Assembly: GCA_964432875.1 (NCBI GenBank)
Contig: CAYSPJ010000171.1
Coordinates: 1-8,761 of the forward strand
Length of the DNA: 8,761 nt
Direction of reading: 5' to 3'
Origin: JACJYE01 sp964432875
GTDB taxonomy: Bacteria; Bacteroidota; Bacteroidia; Chitinophagales; Saprospiraceae
The notes beneath the pieces were generated by a model. It made no database searches. It was not told the DNA's origin and saw only the letters and a list, made by a program, of their open reading frames with translations. Within the stretch, counting starts at the first letter, position 1. Every line of letters begins with the position of its first letter. Shown piece by piece: positions 5,831 to 8,761 of the stretch. A program made the translations under genes and the position numbers.

Positions 5831-7618
5831 CTATTCGATTATTTTTAGTTCCACCCGCCGGTTTTTCGCTTTGCCCTGTTCAGAGTCGTTAGAAGCGATG
5901 AATTCGCTCTCTCCTTTTCCAATGCTGATAATCCGGGCCGGGTCGATCGCTTTGGAAATGAGGATGTACTTGATTGAATCTGCCCTTTTCTGGGAGAGTA
6001 ATAAGTTGGAGGTGTCATCGCCTACCGCGTCGGTATGGCCTGATATCTCTACCTTGAGGTTGGGGTTGGTCTGCAACAAATTGCTGAGCTGATTGAGTTG
6101 CGCGTAAGACTCACTGAGGATTTGATCGCTACCACTGGAGAAGTAGATGTTTTCCAGAATCACTTTCCGGCCAACTAAATTCTCCCTTTTGGCAAGTTTT
6201 AGTTGTAAATCTGCGTAAGTGATATAATCGCTCATGGAGGCGCCGTTTCCCGATTCACCAGACGATGTTGCAGATTGAGCACTTCGTTGTAAGGGCGCAT
6301 CCTGCCAGGAAAGGTCATATCCATTGAAGTACAAGTCGATGCGTTTGAGCAAAGCCGCATATGCATGGATGTTCTCGATGAAGAGCTGGAGCTTTACTGA
6401 GCTGTTAGCGTGGAGCGTTCTAGCTTGATTGTTGCCATTATTCCATTGGTTGATTATTTCTTTGGATTCATTGGCGTAGGCGAAGCCGCTGATGGTGTAC
6501 TGGTTGCCCTGGTCATCGAATGCCGAGCCTTGCTGGAAGACCAGCTCGAAAGGGATGTCGCCAAGGTTTTTCAAGGTGAGATTCAGGCGGGCTTCAGTGC
6601 CGACAACTTGACAGTTATTGAGTTCTATGCCGAGGGAGGCGATAGTTCGCTTATTGGGGTTGTAGGGGTCGATTGGCGAAGGGAAGATGATTTCGCCATA
6701 GGGGATTTCGTTCATCAATACATCTCCGCTTTTGTATTGGTCGCCACAGCATCCAAACCAAATGCTGCCTCGCACCAGCTTTGTAGCTCTTTTATTCAGG
6801 TTTTGAAAAGTTAGCGAGGCATTCAGTGGTATCCCCGATGGCATGAATTTACTTGCCTCATGCCGGAAACCTTGGCTCAAGATACAATCTCTACTGCCTT
6901 TACATGACTGAAAGTAAGCATTATGGCAATCATCTACCAAGCATAGCTGATCTGGATAGACTATTGCCCCCATGTCGTCATAAAAGTGTATATATGGCCT
7001 GTTCAGATAAAGCATCCGGTCATCTGGTGCCAGGTTGGTGATTTTGAAATTGATCTGAGCGGTAGAACCTGCCCGGGTGATGCCAATGATTTCAAACTTG
7101 AAATTGTTGACGATTTGGACTTGTTGGTAAGCCCTTGACTGGCCGGCCGGAGGTTGGCTATGGTTTGAAGCAGTGCTGGTGGTAGCGCCCAGCGAAGAAG
7201 GCGGGCCTAAGCTGATCTGAGTGAACCCGCTGACAAAGCGGGACTCCCTGCCAATATCCCGTTGGCCTGTTTCTTTGTCCTGATCTTTGATGGTGGCCAG
7301 GTCTACGCCTAGCACACAGCCCACTTTTATGTATTGGTCTTGTTGCCCATCTACAGTGATACTGGTCTTTGCCAAGGTAATCGACTCTGGGTTGAGCTTG
7401 GCACTAAAGGTGTAACTGCCACTGGTGCAGACCTCTGCTCTTACCCGTTCGCCTGCTCTTAGGGTTGCGACAATATTTTCATCCTGATACACATACACAG
7501 GATATTCACATTGAGTAATGCCAGTTGGACGATAGAAGTACACCTTGCTGCACTGCGCATTTGCCCAGCTAAGTGCGATCTGGAGGAAGATTGCGGAAAA
7601 GATGATGGCCTTTTTCAT
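5831..7618 (-). CDS. Large secreted protein with DUF2846-like N-terminus and C-terminal OmpA domain
   Basis: This is an exported protein of 595 aa with a signal peptide (1-21, cleavage near ANA/QC). Residues 22-105 (KVYFYRPTG, YVYQDENIVATLRAGE, YIKVGC) resemble the DUF2846-type beta domain. Two beta-sandwich-like regions follow: about 165-311 (NNFKFEIIGITRAGSTAQINFKI) and 325-435 (GIELNNCQVVGTEARLNLTLKNLG). They have similar opening patterns and may be divergent repeats. A Ser/Gly linker (444-462) leads to an OmpA domain at 484-595 with GHTDAVG (527-533, Asp530), LSQKRA (541-546, Arg545) and GKAKNRRVE (582-590). Eleven cysteines occur before the OmpA domain and none within it, suggesting disulfides in the periplasm. 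Local GC is low (about 38-40% in the lines counted) against 60-70% in the neighbouring OmpA gene. It probably anchors a sensing or binding module to peptidoglycan; the ligand is unknown. Confidence 0.88.
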   Translation of the reverse strand: MKKAIIFSAIFLQIALSWANAQCSKVYFYRPTGITQCEYPVYVYQDENIVATLRAGERVRAEVCTSGSYTFSAKLNPESITLAKTSITVDGQQDQYIKVGCVLGVDLATIKDQDKETGQRDIGRESRFVSGFTQISLGPPSSLGATTSTASNHSQPPAGQSRAYQQVQIVNNFKFEIIGITRAGSTAQINFKITNLAPDDRMLYLNRPYIHFYDDMGAIVYPDQLCLVDDCHNAYFQSCKGSRDCILSQGFRHEASKFMPSGIPLNASLTFQNLNKRATKLVRGSIWFGCCGDQYKSGDVLMNEIPYGEIIFPSPIDPYNPNKRTIASLGIELNNCQVVGTEARLNLTLKNLGDIPFELVFQQGSAFDDQGNQYTISGFAYANESKEIINQWNNGNNQARTLHANSSVKLQLFIENIHAYAALLKRIDLYFNGYDLSWQDAPLQRSAQSATSSGESGNGASMSDYITYADLQLKLAKRENLVGRKVILENIYFSSGSDQILSESYAQLNQLSNLLQTNPNLKVEISGHTDAVGDDTSNLLLSQKRADSIKYILISKAIDPARIISIGKGESEFIASNDSEQGKAKNRRVELKIIE

Positions 7619-7650
7619 GGTTTTGGTTGATTATGGTTGATTTTTTTCAT
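7615..7650 (-). other. Possible short upstream ORF overlapping the start by ATGA
   Basis: On the minus strand an ATG at 7650-7648 opens an 11-codon frame (MKKINHNQPKP). Its TGA (7617-7615) overlaps the ATG (7618-7616) of the large OmpA-domain gene. The frame spans a tandem 10-bp repeat (plus-strand TGGTTGATTA at 7624-7633 and TGGTTGATTT at 7634-7643). No Shine-Dalgarno is visible. It could couple translation or be chance in A-rich leader sequence. Confidence 0.2.
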
Positions 7651-7712
7651 GAATCCCGCCTTTGATGCGGAGTCTGCTTAGGGTTCCGAGTTGGAAGGGC
7701 TGGCACCGGAGT

Positions 7713-8453
7713 TTACCTGCGCTTCGAGGCGCGGCCTAGCCACCTGACGACGAGGTGTAGGGCAAACTCGCCCAGCAGCAGTAAAAACAGCGGCAAGAAC
7801 AAGCCCCAAATGAGTAGATATTGGGCATAGAAGTAGCTGTCGCTGTATCTGTGGACTGCGACTGGCAATTCCATCAGGTGCTGTTGAGTTACTTGTGTTG
7901 CATTGAGCGCACGCACTATGGTTGAGGGGTTGCGCAATTCGGCAGGTATGCCCAACTCATCCAGTGTGGTACTGATGATGGCACGGTTGATCATGCTGGC
8001 CAAGTCGTATTTGAGCGACCCGGGCTTAACCCCGCCTTGTTCAACGGCATGCAGCGCTATTACGTCCTCCAGGCTGATATCCATGGACTCCTCGAGCGGG
8101 ATTTCCGGGATAAATTGCGCAAATTGGGCAACGTATTTACAGCCGTACTCCACTAGCGGCTGAGCCGCCCGATCGATGTATTCCCCGCTTACGCGATGCG
8201 CGCCGTTGATGCCGCCGATGATGCCGCTGAAAAACATGAGCAGGATGGGGATGAGAAGATAGTGCAGCTTCGCCAGGTAGGACCACCAGCGGGATTCCCG
8301 GTGGAAGGCACCCCAGCGCCTCAAGGCAATGACTAAAAAGATGCCCAACGCCAAGCCCGCAAGTGCGAAAAGCAAGCCGCGCATAGCCACTGCCCAAAAA
8401 GCAGCGGCGATTTGTTCTGTAAGGAATGTAAAAAGCCAGTTGATGGTATCCAT
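7713..8453 (-). CDS. Inner-membrane protein with three predicted helices, unknown function
   Basis: I do not recognise this 246-aa protein. Hydrophobic segments at about 25-44 (LLFALAGLALGIFLVIAL), 65-83 (YLLIPILLMFFSGIIGG) and 209-236 (YAQYLLIWGLFLPLFLLLL) look like membrane helices. The Arg-rich loop between the first two (RRWGAFHRESRWW, 45-57) and the basic C-terminus (RASKRR) suggest those parts are cytoplasmic, which places residues 84-208, a polar and partly helical domain, in the periplasm. The first 24 residues are also fairly hydrophobic and could be a fourth segment or an amphipathic helix. It lies 94 nt upstream of the large OmpA-domain gene on the same strand, so a shared transcript and an envelope role are plausible. 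The start gives a normal N-terminus, and a structured leader lies before it. Confidence 0.82.
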   Translation of the reverse strand: MDTINWLFTFLTEQIAAAFWAVAMRGLLFALAGLALGIFLVIALRRWGAFHRESRWWSYLAKLHYLLIPILLMFFSGIIGGINGAHRVSGEYIDRAAQPLVEYGCKYVAQFAQFIPEIPLEESMDISLEDVIALHAVEQGGVKPGSLKYDLASMINRAIISTTLDELGIPAELRNPSTIVRALNATQVTQQHLMELPVAVHRYSDSYFYAQYLLIWGLFLPLFLLLLGEFALHLVVRWLGRASKRR

Positions 8454-8462
8454 ATTCTGTGT

Positions 8463-8517
8463 TTTAGATGTAGTGATCCAAAATAGCTGTCTTTGCTATA
8501 GTTCCTGGCTATCTAAA
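8463..8517 (-). promoter_or_regulatory. Nested inverted repeats in the leader of the membrane-protein gene
   Basis: An outer perfect 7-bp pair, TTTAGAT (8463-8469) and ATCTAAA (8511-8517), encloses an inner perfect 5-bp pair, ATAGC (8483-8487) and GCTAT (8495-8499). The set lies 10-64 bp upstream of the start at 8453. It could be an operator for a dimeric regulator or an RNA leader fold. A weak -7-like sequence (TATTTTGG on the minus strand, 5 of 6 consensus bases) lies inside it, without a -33 element. Confidence 0.3.
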
Positions 8518-8623
8518 TCCGGTGCCCAGCTTAAGCAGGTTTTTTTAATTTTTTTCAGCGGTGTTTTTTCAGACTTGACTATCTTGCTCACCGTTAAACA
8601 AATACTATAAACCAGTTCGAATC

Positions 8624-8761
8624 ATGATGTCAAGCTTGTCCCGTTTGATCGTTGCTGCGCTTTTCATGCTATTGGCCCTGCCGCTTGCCCTTGCCCAAAG
8701 CGGTGGGGTAGGGGCGGAGGAAGGGTATACTTTGGCTGATACGGCGCGGGCCAGAGGGTTG
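8624..8761 (+). CDS. Exported protein, N-terminal fragment (cut by window edge)
   Basis: An open frame starts with two adjacent ATG codons at 8624 and 8627 and runs 46 codons to the end of the window. The N-terminus is a clear Sec signal peptide: short and polar with one Arg, then the hydrophobic core LIVAALFMLLALPL, then ALA before Gln, a likely signal peptidase I site (after about residue 24). The visible mature part (QSGGVGAEEGYTL...) is too short to identify. It is transcribed divergently from the membrane-protein gene, and the 170-bp gap holds T-tracts at 8540-8569. A Sec-exported or outer-membrane protein is inferred; nothing more can be said from this window. Confidence 0.75.
   Translation, partial: MMSSLSRLIVAALFMLLALPLALAQSGGVGAEEGYTLADTARARGL

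Noticed and set aside
4456..7618. The two OmpA-domain genes as a recent tandem duplication
   Set aside because: They share only the OmpA domain, in opposite positions within the protein, with different partner domains and base composition.

Overview
The window looks like a stretch of a Bacteroidota chromosome with moderate GC content, plausibly from the Saprospiria/Lewinella-like part of the phylum. This is inferred from protein style, not from a database search. Clues are OmpA-domain proteins of the Bacteroidota type, an SH3-like 'lRNGqrIgamV' module, weak or absent Shine-Dalgarno sequences before the starts, and one clean Bacteroidota-type -7 promoter element (TACCTTTG) upstream of the helicase. 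There is no sign of a mobile element, CRISPR array, tRNA or rRNA.

Layout: bases 1-157 are a tail region rich in inverted repeats. From 158 to 3466 (minus strand) lies an apparent two-gene operon: a DEAD-box RNA helicase with a C-terminal DbpA-type RNA-binding domain, then, 12 nt later, a short-form alpha-glucan (glycogen) phosphorylase. Its leader (about 3466-3580) can fold into a 13-bp stem ending 7 nt before the helicase start codon, and a competing inner hairpin uses part of the same stem. A GC-rich stem-loop at 3689-3720 probably ends the transcript arriving from the right. From 3768 to 8453, still on the minus strand, is a row of four envelope genes: a small lipoprotein, a three-domain OmpA/SH3-like/beta-barrel protein, a large cysteine-rich secreted protein ending in an OmpA domain, and a three-helix inner-membrane protein of unknown function. 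A divergent intergenic region (8454-8623) with T-tracts and nested inverted repeats separates these from a plus-strand gene for an exported protein, which is cut off by the window edge after its signal peptide.

How the genes may work together: the helicase and phosphorylase may link RNA remodelling (cold or stress response) with glycogen mobilisation, because they appear to share a promoter and leader. The envelope genes are all exported or membrane-bound. Two carry peptidoglycan-binding OmpA domains, so a role in outer membrane-cell wall attachment is likely for them; the lipoprotein and the membrane protein remain functionally unassigned. I found no clear-cut new defence, mobile or biosynthetic system. 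The most interesting signals are the structured helicase leader, the unusual domain order of the first OmpA protein, and the multi-domain architecture of the second.
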